64,000 nucleotides of DNA from an uncultured Mucilaginibacter sp. (GTDB taxonomy: Bacteria > Bacteroidota > Bacteroidia > Sphingobacteriales > Sphingobacteriaceae), in contig NZ_CAMLHX010000001.1 in assembly GCF_946479965.1 (NCBI RefSeq), positions 62,001 through 126,000 on the forward strand. Reading direction: 5' to 3'. The first letter of the stretch is position 1. Each line of letters opens with the position of its first letter. A model generated the notes under the pieces. It had not been told where the DNA came from and did not search any database. It worked only from the letters and a program-made list of their open reading frames with translations. Made by a program: the position numbers and the translations under genes. Positions 8,472 through 16,433 of this stretch are shown in pieces.

Positions 8472-9017
8472 ATGGAACTGGACGATTTAAAAAGCAGCTG
8501 GAACAGCGCTGTATCTCAGCCGAAAACAGAAGAAGAATTAGGCCTGATGCTGATAGAAAACCGGCACCCTGTTCTTAAACGCATCAGGAGGCAAATTGTA
8601 ATAGAAACAGCAGGTTGGACGGTGTTCTTGTTCTGTTACTACACCATGTTTGATGGCGCGGATAAACCTTTAATTGCAAACGCGATATTGATAATAGCTG
8701 TTTTGGCCGCCCTATTGCATAATTTAACAGGATACAATTTTTCAAAAAACCTTACGGCCGACGCAGATATTAAAACAGCAATGCAGGGTTATTTAAGCAG
8801 GATGAAACAACATGCAGTTATAACGCTAATGCTTCGGGTTCTGTTTATTGGCGGTTTGCTTGCCTTTTTTTGCTGGAACATAACGCTTGATTCGCGCCGC
8901 TACATTTTGCTAGGGACAGGGCTTGCTTTACTTATAACGCAACTGCTTGTGCTATATAAGATATGGATGGGAAGAATAAGAGCCTTGAACGACTCTGTTG
9001 ACAACTTTAAAGGATAA
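8472..9017 (+). CDS. Membrane protein co-transcribed with ECF sigma factor, possible regulator
   Basis: The 181-residue product has a soluble N-terminus of about 45 residues opening with MELDDLKSSWN, followed by four probable membrane helices (near 48-63, 69-85, 113-136 and 141-158). The LDDLKSSW opening is common in Bacteroidota proteins encoded behind ECF sigma genes. No classical zinc-binding anti-sigma motif (HxxxCxxC) is present. By position it may tether or inhibit the sigma factor, but this is inferred from context only. Confidence 0.75.
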   Translation: MELDDLKSSWNSAVSQPKTEEELGLMLIENRHPVLKRIRRQIVIETAGWTVFLFCYYTMFDGADKPLIANAILIIAVLAALLHNLTGYNFSKNLTADADIKTAMQGYLSRMKQHAVITLMLRVLFIGGLLAFFCWNITLDSRRYILLGTGLALLITQLLVLYKIWMGRIRALNDSVDNFKG

Positions 9018-9046
9018 AAAAAATGCCCCCGTAAGGGGCATTTTTT
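9016..9046. terminator. Bidirectional rho-independent terminator
   Basis: The stem AAAAAATGCCCC pairs with GGGGCATTTTTT around the loop CGTAA. The A-rich left arm and T-rich right arm let it serve both the converging sigma-factor operon and the CotH-type gene. Confidence 0.9.
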
Positions 9047-10589
9047 AAAAGCTATCAATATTAGCGTCTATCCAGGCAATGCGCTGGGTCATAAAACTTT
9101 TAAAGTAAGCCACCTCCGACTCGTATGTCCCCAAAACTACAGCGTTGGGATAAACATAGGTTTTAAGTATTGGCCATCGTTTAAAGTTTTGCTCCTGCGA
9201 TAATTGTAGATCTTTAGCGTATTTATCAATGTCATCCAACACTTGTTTCACTTCGTTTTGTCGCGCGCCTTTCCACATGTTCCTGACCTTTACGGTCCAG
9301 TCGTTATCAGCCTTCAGCCTATATAACCATTCACAGTAACGGGTGTGCCAGTCGGTAGGAAATTTAGAATCAGAGTAATCACAGTTACCACCACTGATAT
9401 CAAAATCCCATACCGGGCCCATGCCTATTCTTCCGTTAGCGGGTTTATAGTAATATATGCTGCTATAATCACGCGAATCCTGGTTCTTCATAGTTTCTTC
9501 TACCAGGAACCAACGTATAAACGAATCCGCATCAATATATTTAGCGTAACCGTTAATAGGGTCTTTAAAATTATCTGCAAATAGTGCAGCCTCTGCCTCA
9601 TCCACGTAACTTTTTAAATAATTATATTGTGCAGTAGTAGGCGCATCAGGGTCTTTAAAAGTAATTGGTGTGCTTTTTAATGTCGTTTTAAACCAGAAAT
9701 CAGCATCCAGCCGTTGGTCCAGCTCAAACAAGTATCCGCCGGTAATGTTACCTGCTGAAAGCGGAGCAATGTTAACCCGGTTCTCATGTATCTCTACCTG
9801 GCTTGTCAGTAAGTAATTGCCCAGGAAATCGCCATTAAGCACCACCTCAACAAAACGGCTTTGAGGCGCAAAATCAGATTTCATGCGCCTGCCAAGCTCC
9901 ATGGCAATTTTATTGCGCAGCAGGGTTTTGTCATTATAATTAGCCAGTAATACCCAGTTTTTTGCCGATGGCATTCCCAGCATAGGCGACTTGGCGTTAA
10001 ATTTTAGCCTATAAGGCTTTTTAAGATAACTTGATTTAGACCACGTTGAATTGCCCCGCCCTTTCATTTGCGTTGGGATATGCGTAGCCACCTGGTCGTA
10101 TTCAACATTAGCGTCAATGTCTACCACACCATTTACATATACATCTTTAGAAACGACAGGGGCATCAGTAGTTATGTACAAAATTGGCAAACCTGTAAAA
10201 ACCTTTATTTTTACTTTGTAATCTTTTACAAAGCCGGTTGATGATTTAAGCGAGTAGGTAACCGGTACTGAAAAATCGGTAACTGTAGCACCGCTCAATT
10301 GCAAAGTATCATTTGCCTTAACAATAGTACCTGATTTTTTAGTCTCGAAAGTAACTACCCATTTATTGTTTTTGGTCATCTCGGGCACTACAGCTATTAT
10401 GGAGTCGCCTGTAATGGTGCAGTTTACATCGGCTGTAATTTTGCCACTGTTGTTTTTTGCCTCAATTTTAAACGTGGTCAATTCAGCGGTATCTACAACC
10501 GGGGTAATTATTCTGCCGGGTGTTTCAGTTTTCTTACAAGACCACACGCACACGGCTATTACAAACAATAGTAACAGGTACTTTCTCAT
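9045..10589 (-). CDS. CotH kinase family lipoprotein
   Basis: The 514-residue protein begins with a lipoprotein signal (MRKYLLLLFVIAVCVWSCKK, lipobox VWSC). About 130 residues of beta-rich, Ig-like sequence come next, then a CotH domain (about 165-480) with RGNSTW, LLANYNDKTLLRNKIAMELG, GNYLLTSQVEI and VWDFDISGG. CotH proteins are atypical secreted kinases first described from spore coats and widespread in Bacteroidota. It is monocistronic with a -7 box 17 bp upstream. Surface substrate is unknown. Confidence 0.9.
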   Translation of the reverse strand: MRKYLLLLFVIAVCVWSCKKTETPGRIITPVVDTAELTTFKIEAKNNSGKITADVNCTITGDSIIAVVPEMTKNNKWVVTFETKKSGTIVKANDTLQLSGATVTDFSVPVTYSLKSSTGFVKDYKVKIKVFTGLPILYITTDAPVVSKDVYVNGVVDIDANVEYDQVATHIPTQMKGRGNSTWSKSSYLKKPYRLKFNAKSPMLGMPSAKNWVLLANYNDKTLLRNKIAMELGRRMKSDFAPQSRFVEVVLNGDFLGNYLLTSQVEIHENRVNIAPLSAGNITGGYLFELDQRLDADFWFKTTLKSTPITFKDPDAPTTAQYNYLKSYVDEAEAALFADNFKDPINGYAKYIDADSFIRWFLVEETMKNQDSRDYSSIYYYKPANGRIGMGPVWDFDISGGNCDYSDSKFPTDWHTRYCEWLYRLKADNDWTVKVRNMWKGARQNEVKQVLDDIDKYAKDLQLSQEQNFKRWPILKTYVYPNAVVLGTYESEVAYFKSFMTQRIAWIDANIDSF

Positions 10590-10606
10590 TATAAATTGAA
10601 GAGTTG

Positions 10607-10614
10607 CAAATATA
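10607..10614 (-). promoter_or_regulatory. Bacteroidota -7 promoter box for the CotH gene
   Basis: On the minus strand the box reads TATATTTG, a perfect match to TAnnTTTG. The start codon at 10589 lies 17 bp downstream, giving a short leader. Confidence 0.6.
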
Positions 10615-10674
10615 ACTAATTTGTTTATAGGGATTTTTAAAAAAAATTAACGGTATAAATATATAACCACAAAA

Positions 10675-10700
10675 AAAGCGCCCGACTAGCAGGGCGCTTT
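10675..10700 (-). terminator. Rho-independent terminator of carA
   Basis: A 9-bp stem (AAAGCGCCC with GGGCGCTTT) around an 8-nt loop is followed on the minus strand by a run of seven T. It lies about 80 bp beyond the carA stop codon. Confidence 0.88.
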
Positions 10701-10778
10701 CCCAATTATATTTTGAGTAAGTATGAGCTGGCCCAACACAAAAAGCACTAAGTGCCTGCGATAAGCCCGATCCTGTAA

Positions 10779-11879
10779 TTATTTCATCATCTCAATAAAA
10801 TCATCAAACAGGTAGCGGCTATCATGCGGGCCCGGTGATGATTCGGGGTGGTACTGTACCGAGAAAGCTTTTTTGCCTTTTACGCGTATACCTTCTATTG
10901 ATTGATCGTTCAAGTTAATGTGGGTGATCTCCACTTTGTCTGATGCCCTTACAGCATCAGGCACTACACCAAAACCGTGGTTTTGCGATGTTACCTCGCA
11001 GTGGTTGATGATGATATTTTTAACCGGGTGATTTAAGCCACGATGCCCGTTAAACATTTTTTTTGTGGGGATGCCATTAGCTAATGCTAACAATTGGTGA
11101 CCTAAACAAATACCAAAAAGGGGCTTGTCAGCATCCAGAATTTCTTTTACGGTATCAACAGCGTAAGGCATAGCAGCAGGATCGCCGGGGCCGTTTGATA
11201 TAAAATAACCATTAGGAGCAAAATCTTTTTCCATTTCGCCAAAAGTTGTTTTGGCAGGATAAACTTTGGCATAAACGTCGCGGCTATCAAAGTTCCGCAG
11301 TATGTTTTTCTTTACGCCCAAATCAAGTACAGCAACACGGTAAGGCGCTTTCTCGTCGCCTACAGTATAGGTTTTAGTAGTACTTACTTTTGATGAAAGC
11401 TCCAATCCATCCATTGAAGGTACATCGGCCAATTTAACCTTTAGTTCATCAATATTCAGTATCTCTGATGAGATGATGGCATTCATAGCGCCTTTATCGC
11501 GGATGTGACGCACCAGTTGGCGGGTATCAATATCTGATATGCCTACAATATTTTGCTCCTGGAAGTAATCTTGTATAGACTCATTAGCCTGTTTGCGGCT
11601 GTAAGCAATGTTGTAGTTTTTGCAAACCAAACCGGCAATTTGAATATTTCCCGATTCTACTTCCTCATCGGCTATACCGTAGTTACCAATATGCGCGTTG
11701 GTAGTTACCATTATCTGGCCAAAATAAGAAGGGTCGGTAAACACTTCCTGGTAGCCGGTCATGCCGGTATTGAAACATATTTCGCCGGCCGTTGTACCAA
11801 TTTTGCCTGCGGCTTTTCCATGAAAAACTGTACCGTCAGCTAATAACAATACGGCCGGTAATTTGGTGAAATAAGTCAT
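10779..11879 (-). CDS. carA: Carbamoyl-phosphate synthase small (glutaminase) subunit
   Basis: CarA hydrolyses glutamine and channels ammonia to CarB for carbamoyl phosphate, feeding pyrimidine and arginine synthesis. The N-terminal CPSase_sm_chain domain (residues 1-140, TGMTGYQEVFTDPSYFGQI) and the C-terminal class I amidotransferase with nucleophile Cys in FGICLGHQLLALA, plus the late His/Glu in VQYHPESSPGP, are present. Length (366 aa) is normal. carB is not adjacent in this window. The leader contains a perfect 10-bp inverted repeat (11928-11982) next to the -7 box. Confidence 0.97.
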   Translation of the reverse strand: MTYFTKLPAVLLLADGTVFHGKAAGKIGTTAGEICFNTGMTGYQEVFTDPSYFGQIMVTTNAHIGNYGIADEEVESGNIQIAGLVCKNYNIAYSRKQANESIQDYFQEQNIVGISDIDTRQLVRHIRDKGAMNAIISSEILNIDELKVKLADVPSMDGLELSSKVSTTKTYTVGDEKAPYRVAVLDLGVKKNILRNFDSRDVYAKVYPAKTTFGEMEKDFAPNGYFISNGPGDPAAMPYAVDTVKEILDADKPLFGICLGHQLLALANGIPTKKMFNGHRGLNHPVKNIIINHCEVTSQNHGFGVVPDAVRASDKVEITHINLNDQSIEGIRVKGKKAFSVQYHPESSPGPHDSRYLFDDFIEMMK

Positions 11880-11927
11880 TTTTTGAAATAAATTGAATGG
11901 TTAAAAACGCGGCTTATCCGGTGCGGT

Positions 11928-11982
11928 GCGCCGTGAAAAAACGATGGGAAAACTATGCGGACATGCCCCTGATTCACGGCGC
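11928..11982 (-). promoter_or_regulatory. Inverted repeat in the carA leader
   Basis: GCGCCGTGAA and its exact reverse complement are separated by 35 bp (arms at 11928-11937 and 11973-11982). The outer arm abuts the predicted -7 box, so the structure spans the transcription start and the first part of the leader. It could be an operator or a leader hairpin; its role is not known. Confidence 0.45.
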
Positions 11983-11989
11983 AAAAGTA
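11982..11989 (-). promoter_or_regulatory. -7 promoter box upstream of carA
   Basis: On the minus strand the box reads TACTTTTG, matching TAnnTTTG. It lies about 100 bp upstream of the carA start, so the leader is comparatively long and contains an inverted repeat. Confidence 0.5.
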
Positions 11990-11996
11990 ATTATTT

Positions 11997-12031
11997 ATTT
12001 CGGATTTCGGATGTGAGATTTCGGATTTTTT
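11997..12031 (+). repeat. Heptamer repeat arm upstream of CPBP gene
   Basis: Heptamers lie in phase: ATTTCGG at 11997 and 12004, the variant ATGTGAG at 12011, ATTTCGG at 12018, then ATTTTTT. It is matched heptamer by heptamer, in inverted orientation, by 12931-12965 on the far side of the CPBP gene. Confidence 0.8.
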
Positions 12032-12099
12032 CAACACCTTTAGATCAGCCGGTTATTTATTATAAATTAGTGAGCGCAAATAAATGTTCCTCCCACCTT

Positions 12100-12930
12100 A
12101 TGTCACACTTAACCAGCACAACGCATTTAGATAAGGAAGCTTCCTTTAAATTTGATACTCGCTCGCTTTTGATATTCCTGCTTGCAGCAATTGCAGCATA
12201 CGTAATAAACATAGCCCCGCAAATAATATTTGGTGGTCCAACACCTAACTTCTGGATTCGGACAACGTTTATATTAATTGCTGATGCGGTATTGTTTTTC
12301 ACCACTCTTAACTTGCTTAAACGCAACAGTATCCAAGCGGCTGCTTTGGGAATTGATTTAACAAAGTACTTATACAAAAACGTGCTAATTGGGACAGGCA
12401 TTGCTGTAGCAACAATTATAATAATGGCATTAGTGCTTTATGTGTTGGTTCCATATCATTTTGTTTATAAATCATTAAATGTAGCTTACCTTTTAAAGGA
12501 GAGTTATTCCTATTTACTTGGCGCATTTTTAGAGGAACTGCTGTTCAGGGGATTTTTGCTGGTGTTTTTTGCCAAATTATTAGGGTGGCGGTTAAGTCTT
12601 TTGATAATGGCTTTGCCCTTCGGATTATACCATTTTCAAGGTGGGATAAGTCTGATTGCTAGCACCACTTTTTTTTCGTTCGTATTTGGTTTGTCATTTG
12701 TGCTTACTGGTTCGTTATTGACTGCCGTAATTACACATGCAACGGTAAATGTACTTCTGCATGTTATAACCGGGTTGGATGGGGGTACTAACGCTGTTTA
12801 TGCGATAGTTATCGAAAAAGATTGGCCAAGCTATCCTGTGGGTCTGCTAACGGGCATAGCGGGCGCAATGATCATCTCCACCATTCTTTACTTAACTGTT
12901 ATACGATGCGCTAAGGCAGAAAAATTGTAA
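12100..12930 (+). CDS. CPBP family intramembrane metalloprotease (CAAX/Abi)
   Basis: The 276-residue polytopic membrane protein has the Rce1-type active site: E145-E146 with R150 (EELLFR), FxxxH at 174-178 (FGLYH) and a later HATVN. In bacteria this family (CPBP) acts in processing, bacteriocin self-immunity or unknown roles. ATG at 12100 is chosen because the reading frame upstream of it runs through repeat DNA and the carA leader and has no membrane-protein character. The gene is flanked by inverted heptamer arms (11997-12031 and 12931-12965), suggesting it may sit inside a repeat-bounded unit between carA and panB. Confidence 0.88.
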   Translation: MSHLTSTTHLDKEASFKFDTRSLLIFLLAAIAAYVINIAPQIIFGGPTPNFWIRTTFILIADAVLFFTTLNLLKRNSIQAAALGIDLTKYLYKNVLIGTGIAVATIIIMALVLYVLVPYHFVYKSLNVAYLLKESYSYLLGAFLEELLFRGFLLVFFAKLLGWRLSLLIMALPFGLYHFQGGISLIASTTFFSFVFGLSFVLTGSLLTAVITHATVNVLLHVITGLDGGTNAVYAIVIEKDWPSYPVGLLTGIAGAMIISTILYLTVIRCAKAEKL

Positions 12931-12965
12931 AATAAATCCGAAATCGAACATCCGAAATCCGATAT
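12931..12965 (+). repeat. Heptamer repeat arm downstream of CPBP gene
   Basis: Heptamers CCGAAAT at 12938 and 12952, the variant CGAACAT at 12945, and CCGATAT at 12959. Its reverse complement aligns unit by unit with 11997-12031, including the position of the variant. It ends 10 bp before the panB -7 box. Confidence 0.8.
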
Positions 12966-12975
12966 AAATATTCCC

Positions 12976-12983
12976 TACATTTG
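12976..12983 (+). promoter_or_regulatory. -7 promoter box for panB
   Basis: TACATTTG is a perfect TAnnTTTG match located 19 bp upstream of the panB start codon. Confidence 0.65.
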
Positions 12984-13002
12984 CCCATCAAAACTGATCA
13001 AA

Positions 13003-13818
13003 ATGTCGGTAAATAAAGAAATAAAACGCATCACCACCAACACGCTTCAGGAGATGAAGAACCGTGGCGAAAAGATAAGCATGCTTACCGCTTACGACTA
13101 TTCAATGGCAACCATTGTTGATGCCGCCGGAACGGATGTGATATTGGTTGGCGACTCCGCATCAAACGTTATGGCCGGGCACGAAACTACTTTGCCAATA
13201 ACGTTAGATCAGATGATCTATCATGCGTCGTCTGTAGTGCGGGCTGCTAAACGCGCTTTAATTGTTGTTGATTTGCCTTTTGGTACATATCAGGGCAACT
13301 CAAAAGAGGCACTTAACTCTGCTATCCGTATCATGAAGGAGTCGGGAGCACACGCGGTAAAATTGGAAGGCGGGGTAGAAATTGCCGAATCAATTACGCG
13401 CATACTTACCGCCGGTATACCGGTTATGGGGCATTTGGGTTTAACACCACAATCAATTTATAAATTTGGCACCTATACCGTACGCGCCAAAGAAGAAGCA
13501 GAGGCCGACAAGCTAAAGCAGGATGCTTTAAAATTGCAGGAACTGGGCTGTTTTGGTATTGTGATAGAGAAGATCCCGGCGGCGTTAGGCAAAGAGGTGA
13601 CGGAGAGTTTACATATACCAACCATAGGCATAGGTGCAGGGCAGCATTGCGATGGACAAGTGCTGGTGATACATGATATGTTAGGCTTAAACAAAGGCTT
13701 TAAACCCAGGTTTTTGCGCCAGTATGCCGATTTGTATGATGTGATGAACAATGCCATACAAAATTATGTTAGCGATGTAAAGGGAGGAAGTTTCCCTAAT
13801 GAGAAGGAGCAGTATTAA
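13003..13818 (+). CDS. panB: 3-methyl-2-oxobutanoate hydroxymethyltransferase
   Basis: PanB adds a hydroxymethyl group from methylene-THF to alpha-ketoisovalerate, the first committed step to pantothenate. The TIM-barrel signatures are present: [36 protein letters not shown] with the metal-binding Asp, [15 protein letters not shown], and [15 protein letters not shown]. Length (271 aa) is typical. A -7 box lies 19 bp upstream. A heptamer repeat element starts 5 bp after its stop codon. Confidence 0.97.
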   Translation: MSVNKEIKRITTNTLQEMKNRGEKISMLTAYDYSMATIVDAAGTDVILVGDSASNVMAGHETTLPITLDQMIYHASSVVRAAKRALIVVDLPFGTYQGNSKEALNSAIRIMKESGAHAVKLEGGVEIAESITRILTAGIPVMGHLGLTPQSIYKFGTYTVRAKEEAEADKLKQDALKLQELGCFGIVIEKIPAALGKEVTESLHIPTIGIGAGQHCDGQVLVIHDMLGLNKGFKPRFLRQYADLYDVMNNAIQNYVSDVKGGSFPNEKEQY

Positions 13819-13823
13819 TTTTA

Positions 13824-13930
13824 GTTCATGGTTGATGGTTCATAGTTCATAGCGCATATATTGTAGAGTGTTATTTCATACCATGCCCCATGATCTGTCA
13901 GCCATGAACCATCAACTATGAACCATGAAC
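13824..13930 (+). repeat. Heptamer repeat element, GTTCATG version, two inverted arms
   Basis: Arm 1 (13824-13851) has GTTCATG, the variant GTTGATG, then GTTCATA twice. Arm 2 (13903-13930) has the complementary units CATGAAC, variant CATCAAC, TATGAAC, CATGAAC. Arms are separated by 51 bp and the second arm overlaps the first candidate start codon of the pseudouridine synthase gene. Confidence 0.8.
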
Positions 13931-14659
13931 CAACGCATGAGCCGGAAAGAATTCCACTACGTTCCTAAAGATATAACCGATGCCGACGTACTCTACGAGG
14001 ATAACCACCTTATAGCAGTCAACAAACGCGCGGGTGATATTGTGCAGGTTGATGAGACGGGGGATGAGCCGCTGGATGAAAAGGTAAAGAAGTATATCGC
14101 CCAAAAATATAGCAAACCCAATGGTGCTTTTTTAGGTGTTGTGCACAGGTTAGACAGGCCGGTAAGCGGCGTTATTTTATTCGCTAAAACAAGCAAGGCT
14201 TTAGAACGGATAAACAACATGTTTAAGGCCCGCGAAATGCATAAAACTTACTATGCGGTAGTACGCAAACGACCCTATCCCGAAAGCGGTACGCTGTTGC
14301 ATTGGTTGGTAAAAAATCCGCAGAAAAACGTTACCAAGGCGCACGACAAGGAAATTAAAGGCAGCCAGCGTGCTGAGCTGCATTATAAACTGGTTGGCGA
14401 GCTGGAGGGCTATTATTTAATAGAAGTGGACCCGATAACCGGGCGGCCGCATCAAATAAGGGTGCAGCTGTCAACTTTAGGCTGCCCTATAGTTGGCGAT
14501 AATAAGTATGGCTATCCACGCGGTAGCTTGCGTAAAAGTATTTGCCTGCATGCCCGCCGTTTGCAGTTTAATCATCCGGTAAAAAATGAGCCCGTTTTAA
14601 TAACCGCGCCCGTACCTAAAGATGGTTTTTGGGAGAAGTTTGAAGGGATGATGGGGTAA
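13925..14659 (+). CDS. RluA-family RNA pseudouridine synthase
   Basis: The 244-residue enzyme isomerises uridine to pseudouridine in rRNA or tRNA; the exact target cannot be told. The catalytic Asp is D77 in VHRLDRPVSG, and the family blocks YEDNHLIAVNKRAG, GRPHQIRVQL and CLHARRL are present. No S4 domain is seen. The start is uncertain: ATG at 13925 lies within a heptamer repeat arm, while ATG at 13937 (MSRKEFHYVP) is just outside it. The stop is 3 bp from the convergent hepT stop. Confidence 0.93.
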   Translation: MNQRMSRKEFHYVPKDITDADVLYEDNHLIAVNKRAGDIVQVDETGDEPLDEKVKKYIAQKYSKPNGAFLGVVHRLDRPVSGVILFAKTSKALERINNMFKAREMHKTYYAVVRKRPYPESGTLLHWLVKNPQKNVTKAHDKEIKGSQRAELHYKLVGELEGYYLIEVDPITGRPHQIRVQLSTLGCPIVGDNKYGYPRGSLRKSICLHARRLQFNHPVKNEPVLITAPVPKDGFWEKFEGMMG

Positions 14660-14662
14660 GGG

Positions 14663-15007
14663 TTAAAGGGAGTCTATAATTGTTTTGACTTTATCTTTTA
14701 ATTGAGGCAGATCATCTATAATAACTTGCCATATCAAGTCAAAGTCTACTCCAAAGTACTCGTGAACCAAAATGTGCCTCATTCCAATTATTTGCCTCCA
14801 CTCGAGTTCTGTAAAAGTTGATCTTGTCTCGGTTGTTATACTGTTAGCCGTCTCACCAATTATTTCAATTTGCTTGACACATGCAAAACGCATCATCGAA
14901 TTACCGAGGAAAGCATTTAAGTCAGTACTTTCTGTATAAGTTTGAATTTCCTCTATAGCTTCTAAGATATGAAGTAATCGTTGGCGGTCACCAAGTTTAC
15001 TTTTCAT
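14663..15007 (-). CDS. hepT: HepT-like toxin, DUF86 family (HEPN ribonuclease)
   Basis: The 114-residue helical protein carries the HEPN active-site motif Rx4HxY (R77, H82, Y84 in RHILVHEY). In HepT/MntA type VII systems this toxin cleaves RNA and is silenced when MntA adds AMP to the tyrosine of this motif. It overlaps the upstream mntA by 11 bp, so the two are translationally coupled with the antitoxin first. The motif is intact, so the toxin is expected to be functional. Confidence 0.9.
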   Translation of the reverse strand: MKSKLGDRQRLLHILEAIEEIQTYTESTDLNAFLGNSMMRFACVKQIEIIGETANSITTETRSTFTELEWRQIIGMRHILVHEYFGVDFDLIWQVIIDDLPQLKDKVKTIIDSL

Positions 15008-15290
15008 AGATCAAAATTTTATCTCGATCAATGAAAGGTTTTATAAATTTAGAAATGGCTTTAGATGAAACCAAATCAATTTTTTTTTGAAGTTTCTGTT
15101 GTAGCTCTGCCTGCATCGTCACAAAGGCAAGGCCGATATGCGTTGAGTAATCAAGATCAACTAATATATCTACATCACTTTCATCATCAGCTTCATTCCT
15201 TGATGCCGAACCAAATAGGTAAGCCCTATTTACCGGTTTGCCCGAAAAATAGTCTCTTACTATTTCTATATCGTTACTGGATAGCTGCAT
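14997..15290 (-). CDS. mntA: MntA-like minimal nucleotidyltransferase antitoxin
   Basis: The 97-residue protein is a minimal nucleotidyltransferase with GSx10DxD at residues 27-41 (starting LFGSASRN, ending SDVDIL). Family members AMPylate the HepT partner encoded immediately downstream. ATG at 15290 is chosen because an in-frame TTG six codons upstream is itself part of the predicted -7 box (15306-15313). Operon order, 11-bp overlap and intact motifs in both partners support a working toxin-antitoxin pair. Confidence 0.9.
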   Translation of the reverse strand: MQLSSNDIEIVRDYFSGKPVNRAYLFGSASRNEADDESDVDILVDLDYSTHIGLAFVTMQAELQQKLQKKIDLVSSKAISKFIKPFIDRDKILIYEK

Positions 15291-15305
15291 TTCAATTACT
15301 TTATA

Positions 15306-15313
15306 CAAATATA
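15306..15313 (-). promoter_or_regulatory. -7 promoter box for mntA-hepT
   Basis: The minus strand reads TATATTTG, a perfect TAnnTTTG match, 15 bp upstream of the mntA ATG. The leader would be about 10 nt. Confidence 0.6.
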
Positions 15314-15329
15314 GTGCTAAGGTGGTTAA

Positions 15330-16319
15330 TTACAAGCCCTTCGCTTCCTCCCAAATCTTTTCATCCACCAAAACCCCTTCGTCTAAACTTTTAACGCGGG
15401 TTTTTAGGGTGTTCTCTCCGGGGTATAGCACCGGTTCATCAGGTTTTGCAGGGGCGCTGGTTTTGGTGAAAGCTATTATATCATTAACGATAGTTGCTAT
15501 CTGTTCGTCATTTCCGGGTTTTATGGCAATGAATAATTGCGATACGCCAGCTTCTGTTTTTTCCTCGGTCATATATTTTACCGAGCGCCCTTCGCTTAAT
15601 GCACTCACCAACAGATCAAGCATAATGGACAAACCCGAGCCTTTCCAAAAACCTGCCGGCAACAAACGTTGTGATGCTGCAATAGCGTGCGGGTCTTTGG
15701 TCAGGTTGCCATTGTTATCGTATCCGCCAAAAACATCAAGTTCTTGATTATAACTTTTATACTGCAACACCTTTCCAAACGAATATTGAGACACAGCTAT
15801 ATCCAGCACCACGTGACCCTCTTGGCGCGGCACGGCTATAACCAGCGGGTTATTACCTAGCGTTGCTGTAGTACCACCCCAGGGAACAGTAGTTGCAGTG
15901 GCGTTAGTTGCACATAGGCCTATAAAGCCTGCTTCGGCAGCCTGCCACCCGTATGATCCTCCGCGCATCCAGTGGTTGGTGTTTTTTAAAGCCACGCAAC
16001 CAATTCCATTTCGTTCTGCCAAGGTTATGGCGCGGTCCATACAAAACCGGGCGTTTATGATACCCGGGCCCATGTTACCATCCCATTGCTCAAGAGCGCC
16101 AAGGGATTTAACCAGGGTGGGCGCACCGTCCTGGTTTATTTCGCCCGCCTTTATGGATTTAACAAATTTTGGGAAGCGATTTAAACCATGCGTGTAAACG
16201 CCATCCCGGCTGTTCTCGGCGAAAGTAAGTGCGCATAGTTCGGCCTTTTCTTCGGGGAAGCCAAGTTTTAGTAAGATCCGTTTAAATTCGGCTTTTAGTT
16301 GGTTAAATGGTACGCGCAT
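15330..16319 (-). CDS. dlgD: Ldh/YiaK-type reductase, 2,3-diketo-L-gulonate reductase-like
   Basis: The 329-residue protein belongs to the malate/L-lactate dehydrogenase-like family and matches E. coli YiaK/DlgD closely in pattern: GVYTHGLNRFPKFV with the catalytic His, NANHWMRGGSYGW-like NTNHWMRGGSYGWQAAE, and LPAGFWKGSGLSI. YiaK reduces 2,3-diketo-L-gulonate with NAD(P)H in ascorbate/L-xylulose breakdown. No other genes of that pathway are adjacent. ATG at 16319 aligns with the YiaK N-terminus; an ATG six codons upstream is less likely, since a perfect -7 box lies between them, only 3 bp before 16319. That would make the mRNA leaderless. Confidence 0.88.
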   Translation of the reverse strand: MRVPFNQLKAEFKRILLKLGFPEEKAELCALTFAENSRDGVYTHGLNRFPKFVKSIKAGEINQDGAPTLVKSLGALEQWDGNMGPGIINARFCMDRAITLAERNGIGCVALKNTNHWMRGGSYGWQAAEAGFIGLCATNATATTVPWGGTTATLGNNPLVIAVPRQEGHVVLDIAVSQYSFGKVLQYKSYNQELDVFGGYDNNGNLTKDPHAIAASQRLLPAGFWKGSGLSIMLDLLVSALSEGRSVKYMTEEKTEAGVSQLFIAIKPGNDEQIATIVNDIIAFTKTSAPAKPDEPVLYPGENTLKTRVKSLDEGVLVDEKIWEEAKGL

Positions 16320-16322
16320 AAG

Positions 16323-16330
16323 CAAATATA
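16323..16330 (-). promoter_or_regulatory. -7 promoter box abutting the dlgD start codon
   Basis: The minus strand reads TATATTTG, then CTT, then the ATG at 16319. With the usual 4-7 nt from box to transcription start, transcription would begin at or next to the start codon. Confidence 0.5.
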
Positions 16331-16416
16331 ACAGCATACCTACAGGCTGTTAAAATAATAGTAAATAAAAACAGTTATTATTACCGCCGGTTAACGTGCT
16401 ATTAAATATGGATTTA

Positions 16417-16424
16417 TATTTTTG
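16417..16424 (+). promoter_or_regulatory. -7 promoter box for the 16434 lipoprotein gene
   Basis: TATTTTTG matches TAnnTTTG and ends 9 bp before the ATG at 16434, implying a leader of only a few nucleotides. Confidence 0.45.
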
Positions 16425-16433
16425 CTACATCTG

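Noticed and set aside
12100..15313. Defence island made of the CPBP protease and HepT/MntA
   Set aside because: They are separated by panB and a pseudouridine synthase in ordinary housekeeping context, and no other defence gene or integrase is present.
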